DNA from: Bryopsis sp. KO-2023
Taxonomy: Eukaryota; Chlorophyta; Ulvophyceae; Bryopsidales; Bryopsidaceae
Assembly: GCA_030272585.1 (NCBI GenBank)
Contig: BSYQ01000007.1
Coordinates: 4,530,001 to 4,594,000, forward strand
Direction: 5' to 3'
Length of the DNA: 64,000 nt
Positions 1 through 12,020 of the stretch are shown here, in pieces. The notes beneath the pieces were generated by a model that did no database searches, was not told where the DNA came from, and worked only from the letters and a program-made list of their open reading frames with translations. How positions within the stretch are numbered: position 1 is the first letter of the stretch; every line of letters starts with the position of its first letter. Position numbers and translations under genes: made by a program.

Positions 1-13
1 TTTTGGTGTGTAG

Positions 14-546
14 GACATGGCTCGAACAAAGGCTTTCGAATCGCTGAAGGATCTCTATCGTGCCATGGACCTGTTGATTCGCCAAGTCGATGGAGCCATA
101 ACAGGAATCGTCATGAGCACCGACCCAGGGACAATGGTATGCATGCTTTGGTTATGTCAGCCAGAAAAAAAAACAACAAAAACAACAAAAAGAAGCAAAC
201 ACGAAGTGAAACGAAATTTTTACCGAATGTATGCGGTGTGGTTTTGTGTGCAGGAGAGATTTGAAGCACTGACATACCCCTTCAGTGGCGAGCTGCAATT
301 CGCAGCAGGTGTATCTCACACTGTGCAAGTAATTGTCGAGGAGCTGAACCATCTGCGAGCTAGACTTCCAGGTAACCTCCTAGGAGAACTGAAAGTTAAG
401 GCCTTAACTTTCAGTTATTGAATATCAAATTTTGACTTCTGTTGACTTCCTTTGGATATCTTCTTACAACAGAATGTGTGTTTTTTTCAGTGCTTTGTCA
501 GGAAAAAAGCTCATGCAGCAAACGAGCATCCCGGGAAGAAGACTGA
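14..546 (+). CDS. 3' end of an unrecognised gene (paralog A of a three-member family)
   Basis: Only the last three exons are in the window: 14-136 (after a tgtag acceptor), 254-371 and 491-546. Phases close perfectly (0, then 1) to a TGA at 544-546. The visible part is 98 residues of helical, charged protein with no domain I recognise. The exon pattern and sequence match two other loci here: the pseudogene at 47339-58214 (shared FESLK, DGAITG and VIVEEL blocks) and, more distantly, the intact gene at 60174-62040. Those suggest the missing 5' part encodes a membrane anchor, a coiled coil and an acidic segment. The same pyrimidine tract and acceptor precede the last exon in the pseudogene, which is why I end at 546. 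An alternative acceptor at 518 would give a lysine-rich tail ending at 640. The Met codon at 17 is internal, not a start. Confidence 0.6.
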
Positions 547-1341
547 GAAGGAAACTGCTTGGGAGGGTGCGGGTGGGGGGGCCAAAAAAAAACCGACGAA
601 AAAAGGGGGTCGTAAAGACCAAAATAGTTATTTTGCTTAAAAGGGAATCAAAGGGACAAAAAAAAAGAATGAAAAAAGAAAAAAAAAATACAGAAAATGT
701 TTACAAATGCGTAGTATATATAGGGTGATTTGAAACCATTACCACCATTATGAAACAGGGGAACCCCAGAAACAGAAACAAAAAAATGGGCTGAATATTA
801 ATATGGGGAACAAAAGCCAAGTGAAGAATTGTTTAGTGGGAATGAAATCTGGAAAGTGGGGATAGGGTTTGAAAAAAAGAAAAAAAAAAGACTGAATGTT
901 ACAGTCGAAAAGAAAGAGCTTGGGAGAAAGAAAAAAAAAAGAGATTGACTATGTGTTCGGGTTTAAACAAATATGGGGTGAATATATGAAGAAAAAAAAC
1001 AAACAGGGAGGTTTGTTGAGTGTCACCTTTCCATTTCAAAGCCAAAAAAACATGGGAAAAAATGGGTATTAATTAAAAAAAGAAAAAAAAAAGACTGAAT
1101 GTCAAAGTCTAAAAGAAAGAGCTTGGGAGAAAGAAAAAAAAATAGATTGACTATGTGTTCGGGTTTAAACAAATATGGGGTGAATACATGAAAAAAAACA
1201 AAAAAACAGGGAGGTTTGTTGAGTGTCAACTTTTCATTCCAAAGTCAAAAAAACATGGGGAAAAAATGGGTATTAATTAAAAAAAGAAAAAAAAAATAGA
1301 CCAGGTGTTATGGTATTGGAAAAAGAAAGGTTAGAATTTTA
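547..1341 (+). repeat. A-rich 3' region with two tandem ~203-bp units
   Basis: Downstream of paralog A the plus strand becomes very A-rich. Two tandem copies of a unit of about 203 bp lie at roughly 889-1091 and 1092-1290. Each starts with a short hairpin (GACTG/CAGTC at 890-906; AGACT/AGTCT at 1092-1110), then a shared purine-rich block, a TTTAAAC motif and an ATTAATT block. The stem bases differ between copies but stay paired. No coding potential is seen. It probably belongs to the 3' untranslated region or flank of paralog A and leads into the structured module at 1342-1430. Confidence 0.6.
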
Positions 1342-1430
1342 TGGTTTTTCCCGAAAGGGTTTTTTTCCAAAAAAAACAGGCACGGCCTGGATGGGGCCAA
1401 AAGAAACGGGGTTCGATTCCCCTTGTGTCT
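1342..1430 (+). ncRNA. Candidate triple-helix stem-loop, A tract and tRNA-like module, copy 1
   Basis: Seen directly: TGG-TTTTT-CCC-GAAA-GGG-TTTTTTT-CCA at 1342-1369. This folds as a lower stem (TGG/CCA), a U-rich internal loop (U5 opposite U7) and a CCC/GGG stem capped by a GNRA tetraloop. A run of eight A follows (1369-1376). A 53-nt tRNA-like element then runs 1378-1430, with a 7-bp acceptor stem (AGGCACG with TGTGTCT, G-U pairs allowed), one short middle arm and a T-arm GGGG-TTCGATT-CCCC. The U-rich stem-loop plus A tract is the layout of an ENE triple helix, and an A tract followed by a tRNA-like RNA is the layout of MALAT1/mascRNA. A T-rich stretch follows the element. Function is inferred, not shown. 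A decayed tRNA-derived SINE is the main alternative. Confidence 0.5.
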
Positions 1431-2495
1431 TTTTTTAAAGATCAAAGGTGTCAGGTAAGTGTTCCTTTCGTGAGCTTTTTTTTTTTTTGAGGTTTCTCCG
1501 AAAGTTGTGCCGAACAGGTGAATGCTCCTGAAAAAATTTTTGTTTGGGGAATTGATCATGCTTTTGAACTCCATTAATGAATACGGATATGAAAACCTGA
1601 ATGTGTGAATAAATCATACGATTTCAACAGCAATGATTCTTTTAAATCGCCATAATGGAGATGCGGGAGCAGGAACTCACATTTCTGGGATATTGATATT
1701 TTTCATTCTTTTGGTGCCATAGATTCGATGCTGGACAGATAACTGGGGTGTTGATTGGTGATAATTGATGCAGATTCTACATTACCGAAACCTTGGAACA
1801 TTTTTGGATGTGGATATTAGCCACACACATATTAGGATTTCACATATATGAGTGGATGAAGCTTAGCTCATTGATGTTGATGAAACCACAGTTTTCCCTT
1901 CTCTTTGTTGGAATGCAATTTTATATTTTACGACATTTTGGAAAGTCTCCATGGCTAGGCTGGGTCGCATCTTGTTTGTTACGTGACTGTCCAGCCCACA
2001 ATGATTTATCCATAATTTCTCAGGTGTGCTGCTACTGTTGGAGATTTTGGTTCCCACAGTGTTGTGAATTTTGTATCCCATGACTTCGTGGGAGGGGTGT
2101 GTCGGAAAACAACCAGACTCTTTGAATAGCACCACCACCCTTGCAAAAGAATAAACCGTTGTAGTTTACATCAATCAATGCACAAGACAAGGAAGAAATT
2201 ATAAATCAAATATCCACGGTCCATGACATCCTCACAAACCACCCAATCACCCCCCCCCCCCCAAATGGGGAAACAAAAATGTTTCAGTCCGCATCTCAGA
2301 AAAAAATCCCTTCTGGAAAAGATCATAATTCAGCAACCCATTTCTCATTTCCAAGCAAAATGGCATGAAGAGACGAGCCAACAGCTCATGAGGCGATGCG
2401 GACTTCGCCACAACCCCTCCAAAGTACCGATCGATGCTTTCCAAATGTCGAATTCTACGACGATTCAGACAGCATCAGCGGTTGCATTCAGAATT
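1431..2495. other. Intergenic DNA, no gene seen
   Basis: AT-rich spacer between the copy 1 module and the end of NDC1. It has poly-T and poly-C runs (for example near 2250). The short open frames show no splice logic or family resemblance. Confidence 0.6.
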
Positions 2496-5400
2496 TCATG
2501 TGGAGGAAGGAGACCTGCTGCTGGTGTCCAACCATTTCGATACATCGGCTGCCCCTTTCTTCAGCCAACTAGCCCCGACTCGAGCTCTGTGTTCGTTGGT
2601 GGGTTGACGGTACCAGTATGCTGCTCTCCTCACCAAAGCAGCAAGGGGTCCATCTATTGCCATCTTCTGAGGTCCACCTTCCCCCTATCAACACACACAA
2701 GCGCAAAAATCCCCACGATTTTTTACTCTTTTTTTTTCCGGGTTTTTTTGCTTTTCAAACCAAAACATCTACCTTCCAGACAGACTTGCCTTTCCCACAG
2801 AGAAAAGCAGATTTAAAAAAAAACATCTGTTGCTCAAGAAGCAGCAAACACTCAGGGATGGTCTTGAAATCATATGCAGGATTTTGCTTCTGACCAAATT
2901 TCCTCAAAAAAAAAAAGCTTACCAGCTTGATTCCAGCGAAATCCAAAATGGACTTCAATGGCGTTTGGGCGATTTGTTCGGGAATACCGAATGGCAAAGC
3001 TACGGCAGCATTCACAGCACCAAGCGACATCATATCACCCAAGTGCTGGTATCTGCAACCACAATTATCCCCCACCGAAAATAAGCACTCGGTCTTCTCA
3101 AAAGTAGACCCAAATATTGCATCTTCTTTCTTGCCCCCCAAAAACCATGACAATCAGGAAAGAAACTAAAAAAGTGAAAAGATATGAAAGCACATTTACA
3201 TTTACCTGAATGAGAGCAAGGATCTGCTGTTGATGGAAGCCCAAAGATTCCAGGCCACGTAGTCAGCTTGCTGGAAAGCAACTTGAGCAGTGGCAGGGAA
3301 GACTGGCTCGTCTGGGCTTTGGGTGGATACATCACCCAAAGCAAACACTCGAGTGTGGTTCACAACCTGGAGGGTATCTTCCTGGAAACAAAAAAGGAGA
3401 AAACATGAGTTTGTTTATATTCCATTGGGATTGATTCTCCACCCAACAGAAATTCACTCGACCCTCTTCCTCCTCCTCCTCTGTCAGCAGTCATTCAGGG
3501 AAAGCAATCAGCCAGATTAATCTTATAGAAGTCTGAACTCACTGTTTGCATGGCACCAGCACGGTTTCTGGGAAATGGGATTGATTTTTCCATCGCTTTG
3601 CTCTGTGTGACTGGGCTGGAGCCAGCCGTCCACATCGCAAGATCAGCAGTGAGAATTTCACGTGAACTTCCAGGTGCTGACGCTGGCGTCAAGATCACAT
3701 CCACCATGGAGTCGTTTTCGCTCGAGCGCTTAATTTTCTCGACATAACATCCTGCACACCACCAAACCTCCATCAGGTCAAAAACCTCAAACCCCCATCG
3801 ATTTCACATTTGCGTTTACACTGACAGGTCAAATAAACATACGAGCCCATTCACTTCCGATCGGGAGCTTATATCAGGAATCACCTGGTTTGATCTCCAC
3901 TCCTACGTCTGCCAGCATTTTCTCAGCTGCTTCCCTTTGGAGTTCGGGTGCTGATACAAGAATTTCGTTCAAATCGGTGACCAACGTGACCGCCCCTGCA
4001 TTTTTTTTGAATTTCTCAGCTACGACTGCTGCCAGCTCGACCCCAGCATACCCTCCTCCCACGACCACCGCTCTACCAAATTCCCCATTTTCCTCCAGCT
4101 GGTCCAAGGTTCCTCGAATCTGGCCAAAATAGAAATAATTGTAGCACTTCACATCAGCACTAAGAGCTAAAAATGAAACTCATACCACTGAGTTGGCACA
4201 AAAAATCTTTATTTAACGCATCTTCCCCCCCCCCCCAAAAGAAAAAAAAAACAAACAGAAAATGAATGTACACTCACCTCCACCCCATCTTGGTGTAAAA
4301 TTATACCACCACCGAACATATTTCTCTTTCCAAGTTTTTGAAACGAATTAAAACAACCATACCGATTCTCGAGGGAAAGGGACAGTATGTCAACGAGGTG
4401 GAGGAAAAGAGTGAAGGAGGAAGGGTGGGGGTGGGGGTGGGGGGGGCAAAAGGTAACATACACGAAACACTTCCTTTGAACACGGTCAAGCATGACCTTT
4501 TCTTTTCGTCTTTTTTATGGACCTTCTGAGCATCCTCCAGGCTGTTGAACGCCACCGCCAATTCCTTCACCCCTGGGACGTTGCGAGTGTTGCTTTCTGC
4601 CCCTAGGGCCACCACCAGCCAGTCATACTTCACTGTGGAGCCCCCCTCCAGCACCACGCTCCCTCCCCTAGAACTCCCTCCATCCTTGGTGGCTCCCTCC
4701 GGCTGGACAGCAGTAGCCCGACCCTGAAAATGTTGCAAGAAAACCAATCTCAGAAAGAAAGAAAGCAATCATGTTGCCTGAATGTATTGTACCGATCACA
4801 AGACGGCTCCTTGGCAAGCACACAGAATGTTCAAAACAAACTGTTGATTTTTTTTTGCTTCTCAATTTTTGTGAAGGGTGTGTGGTTGAACCTTGATAAA
4901 TGTGGTGGTGTAGGGCTCCAGAAGGTCGACGAAAGAGGGTGCGATCTCCCATGGCTCTGCCCCCCCATTCACGAGCTCGTACAGCATCGGTTTGAACACG
5001 AAATTGCTGTTTTGGTCGATCAGGGTTACCTTCAGAATCCAGTCAGACACGCATTCATTGCACTCAGACCAAACAAGAAAGCATGCACACTATGTGGATC
5101 ATTGGTATAGCTTCCATCAACCCCCCTTCCCAAAAAAAAACAAGGGAGAAAAATCAATGATTTGTTTTTTGGTTTTAAAAAAGTTTTTGTACATGAACAA
5201 TAAGAAAAGAAAAAATAGGCTGGACCTCATGATCAAGAAACTTTATTTATTCATTTCTTAATTTGTTATTTCCCAGCAAAGCAAGGTCACGGCCAACAGT
5301 TGGTGCAGTATAAACCACACAAAAATAACATAGCCAGTTTTTGCAACCTTATCAGCATACCTGAGGTTTCTTTCCTTCTGGCCACATCAGCGATTCCAAT

Positions 5401-5667
5401 CTTACGGCGGTGTATAGACCACCAAACCCCCCACCAAGAATGCATATCCGTGGAGGCCCAGAGTAGGGACCAGTTTCTAAAATTGACACAAAAAAACCGC
5501 GTTTGATTCTTTGTTATTATCTGCCTCTGTGCATCAACATAAAATGATAACAGCGATCAGGATAAAGCTACCTTCGCTAAGTGGGACATCGCTTGCAGGA
5601 GCTTCGGGACTGCCAGCCATAGCTGTCAAACTTCGACCCACAACACCTCCTGCCGCCCCAAATCCAC
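2496..5667 (-). CDS. NDC1: Type-II NAD(P)H dehydrogenase, NDC1-like (plastid type)
   Basis: Nine exons in consistent phase: 5572-5667, 5361-5476, 4892-5029, 4523-4723, 3885-4119, 3543-3751, 3206-3381, 2923-3052 and 2496-2666 (TGA at 2496-2498), about 490 residues. The first dinucleotide-binding fold is visible as CILGGGFGG in the second listed exon. The second NAD(P)H fold is VVVGGGYAGVELAA. The family blocks FKPMLYEL, VFALGDVS and TAQVAFQQADY are also present. Members are single-polypeptide flavoenzymes passing electrons from NAD(P)H to quinones; plant NDC1 acts in plastoglobules (plastoquinone and prenylquinone metabolism) and mitochondria. The N-terminus is unresolved: the first listed exon needs one base from an upstream exon, and an exon-like stretch near 5740-5860 does not close in phase. 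The donor at 4522 (GTCCAT) is non-optimal but preserves alignment to the family. A partial copy lies at 12021-12806. Confidence 0.88.
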
Positions 5668-6437
5668 CTGCAAAATAGAATAAGCATTAGCATTATCGAC
5701 CACCTCCATATCCAATCAGATGCTTTGTGACCTTATTGTAGGATTCGACGGTGGTTTCATTCAGGAGAGTTTTGACGGAGAAAATACATGTAATGAAACT
5801 GTGCAGGACACAGTGCCTCCGTGAAGGACGATCTGACCATGGTTGGGGTGACATCTTATCTGCGAAATTCACACAAATGTTGCAGAAAACATACAGCCAT
5901 GTATGTTTTCTACAAAGCTGGGTGATTTTCCACCCATCCACAACTCTTCACAGATGGTTTTGGAAGAGAGTCCCCAGATGTTGGGGGGGAGTCAGATCTG
6001 GATTCGGCTACAAAAACAAGAGGGACAGTTGCGAAGCAAAGTATGCGCCCGTCAGGCTTCCCCAACCTTGACGTCCGCCTTGACCAGGGGAAAAGGGTAT
6101 TCTGGTTCTCCATGCGACTCGAGCAACATTGCCGAGATGCGCGAGAGGCTTCCCCGACAGAACACGCATCGTGTGCATGCCGCAACAAGGTTTTCCAATC
6201 ATAGGGGGGCGTTTTAGCGACGATTTCTTCGTGGTGCAGTGTGTAGAACGGTTGATTAGTCTTCGGTTGCGTGTCGCCCCTGTCCGTCTCCTCAAAATGA
6301 GCGAAATCAGATCTGCAAATCCCCAGAAATTAGAATCTGTACAAGGGTGTGATGACCGACTTGGGCTCTTCCAACCGCCAGATTGCCAGGGCTCCACCTC
6401 GTTTCGTTTCAGCGTTTTTTTTCTTTCTCGAGTAAGG
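5668..6437. promoter_or_regulatory. Shared 5' region of NDC1 (-) and TraB gene (+)
   Basis: The two genes diverge here. The interval should hold the missing N-terminal exon(s) of NDC1 and both promoters. No clear TATA element is seen. On the minus strand a good donor (CTG then GTAAGG) lies near 6508, inside the plus-strand first exon, so the two 5' ends may overlap. Confidence 0.4.
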
Positions 6438-9400
6438 ATGGAGGTGGGCAACCTTCCTGGACCCACTGCCGTGCATCGGTGTTTCCTTACCAGAGTTCCA
6501 AGCCTCGGCTCCAAGACGTCTTTGGCGAGATCTCCTTTGGCGTCGCGAGTCCCCCTGCGCAGTTGCCCAGTTGCTTCAAGACGCACTGGGAAATGCTCCG
6601 CAGTAGCCGCCGAGGTGAAAACCCGATAGGGTCTATAGTTCGTTGATCGGTTTGTGGGGAAGGTGGACCCATCCTTTATCACACGGAAAGCTGTGAGGAA
6701 ACTGTTCAGTGGTTGTGTTGGGAGTGAAAGTCTGAAAAATATTTGCAGCACTTCTGCCACATCAAGAATGCTGATTCTCAAAATTTGAAAAAAAAATTAG
6801 TACACAGTGCATCATCCAATGGTGATGTGTGCAATTGGACTGATAGGAATCCCCTTCCCCGAGTCTTTTTGACCTGCCCAAGCATTTACGAGAGCCCGTT
6901 GCCATTGTGGAGGCCAAAAACCCTGATGCTCCAGGGGAAAAAACGACATGTTACATTTTGGGGATTTCCCATGTGTCGCAAAACTCATGCGATCAGGTGA
7001 GCAGAAACAGAGTGCAGTGGTTTTGTTTTATCGATTGTGAAATTCCTTTTTCGAAATGGATCCCCTGCTTGATGATCTTGCAGATCGAGGATTTGATAAA
7101 CGCTGTGGAGCCGGAGGTGGTTCTTGTTGAGCTCTGCAAAGATCGCGTCGGCCTCCTGACTGACAGAAATACCCAAGGGACGCAAACATGGCATGCCCGC
7201 AAGGTTTGTCTCGACACTAGCCCGTCCATCAGCAATACAAAAAGCGATATATATATATGTATGTATATGTATGTATGTAGGTATATAGATTAAAATAAAT
7301 ATGGCATCCATGGGGTAGAGAGCTGGATATGGACATTGGGATGAGCCAACGGTTTACTTCTGAGTCAGACTATTACGCATTTCCTTGAACGGGCTGCGCT
7401 CAGAGGTTTCGCCTTGTATGGAGTGATTTCAATTTCAATATGACATCCAGAGTGATCCAGTTTGAATCCAACCGAAACAAAATATATCCTGTGATGGCAT
7501 CTACAGTCCTAGAGGGTGGGATTAAATGGTGCGTCTAGAAAGCAGAAATCAATCAGAAAGAATAATTTTTTACGCATATTTTTCTGTGTTTTTGGGTGGT
7601 CGATGAAACTGTCTTGCAAAATATAGACACTCAATGCAGGCATTTTTCTTGATGTCCAGCTGAGGGGTTCTGATCGCGGAAAACAGGATGAACGAATGCT
7701 GTTTCTTAGGTTTCTATGACTGGCGCTTCCATGGGGGAAGGGTGGCCTTCCGAAAAGGAAATCCTATCTTTGTGCAAAGCCTGTCGAGGTAGACCCATCC
7801 AGGTGCAAGACATTGAGGATGATGTGTTCACTTTGCTTAGCACTGGTGAGGGGTTTTGACAGCTGCGCTGGCAATATGAAGGAAAAACGAGTTGTGCCCC
7901 CGAAAAAAATAAAAATAAAAACTTGAAAAAAAATGGAAAAATGAAATTTTATTTGTCCCGTAGAGAAGTGTTGCAGTGAGAAAGTAGCTGAACCAAAGCT
8001 TTTCACCCTGGCAGTGCAATACTTATTCTCAACGCAAATGCAATGCAAAAAAATGTGCTTTGCCTCAATTAACCAGAATAGGATATTCCATCCTTTTTCC
8101 TTGAGGTAAACCATCAGAACCGGACAAAAAAAAATCACTTCTTTTTTGCGTCGGTCTGGACAGAAAGGGAGAAAATGATCCTTCGAAGAATGAAATTTGA
8201 GTTCAGCCAATTTTCAATACTTCTGACTGAAACGTTCCTTGTTATTCTTTGTAGGGCTGTTCAGTAGGGGCAGGCCAATGTTCTCACGAGCAGAAGAGGA
8301 CGAGGCTCCAGCATTTTTGCCCAGAGTTGTGGGTGCGTATATCTTTCCCGCATATTCGTCTGTTTTATTTTACTTGAAAAAAAACATTGGATTAGGATGA
8401 TTGTTTTTTTTGGGCAGTATTGCTGTTGCTAACCCCCCCCCAAAAAAAAGAAAATTCAAAACAAAAGGGCAGGAGCATGCAGCTCTTCGTTTAACTTGGA
8501 TCAATCAATCGCTGGTTTCAGAAACACCCATTGAAACCAGGCGATGTGGAAAAAGCGAATCTGGACCATGAATTCACATTTAATAAAAGCAAGTCATATG
8601 GTCTACTGTATGCATTCTTTTTTTGAAGTGCATTTGGAAAAAAAATGGCTGATTCAATTATTGGCTGGGGGATGCAGGTGGCAAGCTGCAAGTACAAAGC
8701 GTCCCTCCGTTGGGAGTGGTTGAGTTTCAAATGAGGGATAGGTCACTGCCTCCGTTGATCACTATCGAACTCCGAGTAGACAGCAGTTTGCAAAGCCTTG
8801 AAATCACGGAGGAAGAAATTCAGGTATATATATATATATATACATTATCCTGAAAGCGTCAGCTTTTGTGGTTCCTGTTGATTCTACTGCTGAACTATTT
8901 TTATTTTTTTTGCTGAACTTTTTGAACCAGTCTTTCTTAAAACACATGGGTTTGTGAAATGAATACACGCTTGGTCGAACTGGGAGAAAGTGGAACACCG
9001 TTTTCTGTATATTTGATTTATTTTTTTTTTGAGATGAGATATCAATAATTTTTTGGGGGTTTCAGAATCTTTGTGCTGAAGCCCTGCAATCGTCCAAGGA
9101 TGGCACCCGGAGCTTGACAGTCTATTTGAAATTGAGACAGCAGTTGCTGGATCTATGTGAGGCCAAAGGTTTACAAGGGGTGGTGATTTTTCAAGGGGAG
9201 GAGAGGGGGCGAGCGGAGGTGGTTCTTAGAGCAAGACGACCTTCGGATCCCCCGCTTTTGACAGGTGCGAATTTGTACAGCAGCCGGTGTAGGGGAAAAC
9301 AAAAGGAGGACTATCACTCTTGCAGGAAAAAAAAAATATAATCAGGGTCAGACGCTTTCATTCTTGCTTTTTGGGTGTTGCAAAAAAAAAAAAATCCAGA

Positions 9401-11608
9401 AAAAATAGATGTACAGTATTTCATCTGTTACAGAAAAAATAGTGAATTTTGCACCCCCCCCCCCCCCCCCAACAAATGCAGTTTCGAGTTCTTTCTTTTT
9501 TTGTGATTGGGTTTTCACCTTGCATGATGTTCATGCGATAATTTTTTTATTTTTTTCGTCCTTGATAATAAATAAAAAGGGTTTGAAGAGGGGGCTGAAG
9601 GTGGAGCAGGATGGGGGATCGACGCATTCCGGCCTGCCAAGCGCCCATACAAGCTTTCGGAGAAAATGTCTATCCCTCAGGCTGCTCTGGACAAAATCAT
9701 TGGGAACGATAGGGTGGCCAAAATGCAGGGGGAATCCAGTGTCGAGGTTTTGAAAGAAAAATTGCTGATCAGGGCAAACGAATATCGGGAGTGGGAGGAA
9801 AACGAAAAACCCATCGCTTACGACAAAGACTCCAAGGTGATAAGAAAAGTCGAAGTCATGTGTGGAGAATCTAAATATATATGTAGATGCATAGGAGCAT
9901 TTCTGGTTTTTATTGTGTTGATGGAGAGGCCCCGTGATGGAAATATGGCAAGAATCGACAGATACGTAGATATTCTTGTTTTTGAGAGAATTAAATTTTT
10001 CTTAAGTTGATGTGTATGTTTTTTTGTTGGATATGGCATTGATTTTATTTTATTTTGATTTTTGCGCATGATTGCTGTCAGGGAGTTGCAGACTACTTTG
10101 GAGGTTTCATAACATCGATGTACGGAAAGTTCCAAAGTGATGCCGGAAGGAAAGTAGGAGTGGACCCTGGTAAGCACCCACAGATTCTTTCATTAGTTTT
10201 CCTTGATCATAAACAAAATATCCCCAAACCAAATTTGCAATTTTTTCCATGTCAAACGAAAGAAAACACATACTCTCTCCTTTGCTTCGTTGGGTTTTAC
10301 TACTTCGATGAATTGACGTTAAATTCGATAGCCTACTTACCATTGTTCTTGGTTTTTCATATCCCCGGGGGAAAAAGAATTAGAATTAGAAATTGTTGAG
10401 AATTAGTGTGTACGTGGTGTTGTGTTAACAGGGGCTGCATGGAGAACAGCAATGGAAACCTCCGTGAAGAAAGGTGTCCGGCAGCTTCTGCTGTTTGACA
10501 TGCCGACTTCGGAGAGTGCCAAACATCTTGCACAGAGCATCTTTGTGGGGATGGGAACTCGGTTCGCGCTGGCCTTCGCCTTTTCCCTCAGCGTGGCGGC
10601 AGCTCTGTCCGCTGGCGTACTCCCTGGTGAGTTCAGCTTAATTCCTTATTTTGGTAGCATAATTGGATGCCACACAGACCTTTTCAAAGCAAAGAAATGT
10701 GATCTGGAAACCAGAGGAGAGTCGAAAATTCCTTTCAAGGAGGTATAGTGAGTGAAACGATGGCTTCTTCTAACGAGTGCATGTCGTGATGGTTGGAACA
10801 GAGATGGATAACTTGGGGAGGAATGCGACCATAGCAACAGCTTTGGTGGATGCTGCCATCCTGTGGCCAATTTTCGTGCCCTATTTGGAGATCTATCGCC
10901 TGTCGACGATGTCCAAGGAGGAAATCGAGGATGCCGTGAAAGTGAAGGTGCCCATTCAGGAAGATTTGGACAATGTGCTGAAGTTGTTTGGAGAAGATGC
11001 TCTGCTGGACTGGCCCGGGGCGATGGTTCCCATCATAGATGAAAGGGACAAGTACATGGCCCGGAACCTGCATGCTGCTGCAAAAGGTAGATTTTCTGCT
11101 TTGTTATTCTCTGTTTCAGGCTGTGGTGCTATGGGTGTATTTTTAGTTCAGCCATCGCTTGGGAAATTCATATTGCTTGCTTGGGGGATTTCTTCAACCT
11201 TTTATGAAATGTATGCTCAAATCAAAAGCATAATTCCGAGATCAGATGTGCTTCTCAAGGTAAATGAACTATTAGCTATTGAATATCATTCAAAAAACGT
11301 ACATCAAAGGATTTATGTCTGCTGCCGATGGTCACTGTTTGCTGTGCTTTTGGTCAGGGGCGTGGGGTGCAAGCCCCGCCTTTATTCAGGATGTAATCGA
11401 GGACAAGGTGGTGCTGAGATACATGATGCCAGGGAATGGACCCCGGAAGGCAGCCCCCATGGGCAAAGGGGATGGGGAATACGTTCCCCTGCAAGGTCCC
11501 AAATCGGCAGTTGCAATTGTGGGCTCTGCTCATGTCCGAGGAATGGTCAAAGAATGGGAGCGGCTGGAAAACACGGGGGTGATGGGGGTGGAGGAGTTTT
11601 TGTATTGA
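6438..11608 (+). CDS. TraB/GxxH-domain protein with long insertion and predicted transit peptide
   Basis: Twelve exons, all phases closing: 6438-6614, 6847-6996, 7084-7203, 7710-7845, 8255-8332, 8678-8823 (start +/-1), 9066-9264, 9580-9836, 10082-10169, 10432-10626, 10802-11086, 11358-11608; about 693 residues. Exon 1 is a 59-residue Ser/Arg/Ala-rich segment ending CSAVAAE, typical of a plastid transit peptide. The TraB signature is complete: GISH (first GxxH, near residue 100), VVLVELCKDR, a hydrophobic span in exon 10 (FALAFAFSLSVAAAL), DERDKYMA and GSAHVRGM (second GxxH). TraB/Tiki-type proteins are membrane-associated and metalloprotease-like; the plant members are little studied. Family members known to me are about 270-400 residues. 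Exons 4 to early 8 here add roughly 230 residues between the ELCKDR block and the next conserved block, with no domain I recognise. Confidence 0.85.
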
Positions 11609-12020
11609 GAAGAGAATCGTAGCATTTTCGCAGGTGGTCCAGATTTTGGTAGCGTTTTTGTGAGTAGGAGTTGATGGGCGGGTCTTTTTCTCTGGCCGAT
11701 TTTGGGTATTTTGGTAGTAGCAGTTGAAAATCTTCGGGTCCGTTGTTGTTGAGATATTGTTGTTAATCAGCACAGTGCCATTTCATGGAGCTATAAATTC
11801 CATTCCTTTAATTTTTGTGGGATGGCAGCGGACTGATCGAAAAACCATCCATTTGCATGCTTGGGGGTGAGCTTCTTACCTTCGCTGAAAGTGATTCAAT
11901 TTCCAGCCTGTAGAAGTCACATCGACACATCAAAGCTCATTTAACACATCACATCACCCTGAGCAATTATTGCACTTGATGACCCTCCCACCTTTTGTGT
12001 GGTCAAGTGTTTTTTTTGCA
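11609..12020. other. Spacer after TraB gene
   Basis: TraB 3' flank. No gene or clear repeat is seen before the NDC1-derived fragment begins. Confidence 0.5.

Noticed and set aside
519-640. Lysine-rich C-terminal tail for paralog A
   Set aside because: It needs a weak acceptor at 518. The acceptor at 490 has a better pyrimidine tract and is conserved in the pseudogene paralog, giving a stop at 546.
1378-1430. Functional tRNA gene
   Set aside because: At 53 nt with a single short middle arm and no anticodon arm, it cannot be a decoding tRNA. It is treated as a tRNA-like RNA.
6008-6781. 257-codon minus-strand open frame as full NDC1 exon 1
   Set aside because: It does not join in phase to the first secure NDC1 exon and overlaps the better-supported transit-peptide exon of TraB. 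Only its internal donor near 6508 is kept as a possibility.
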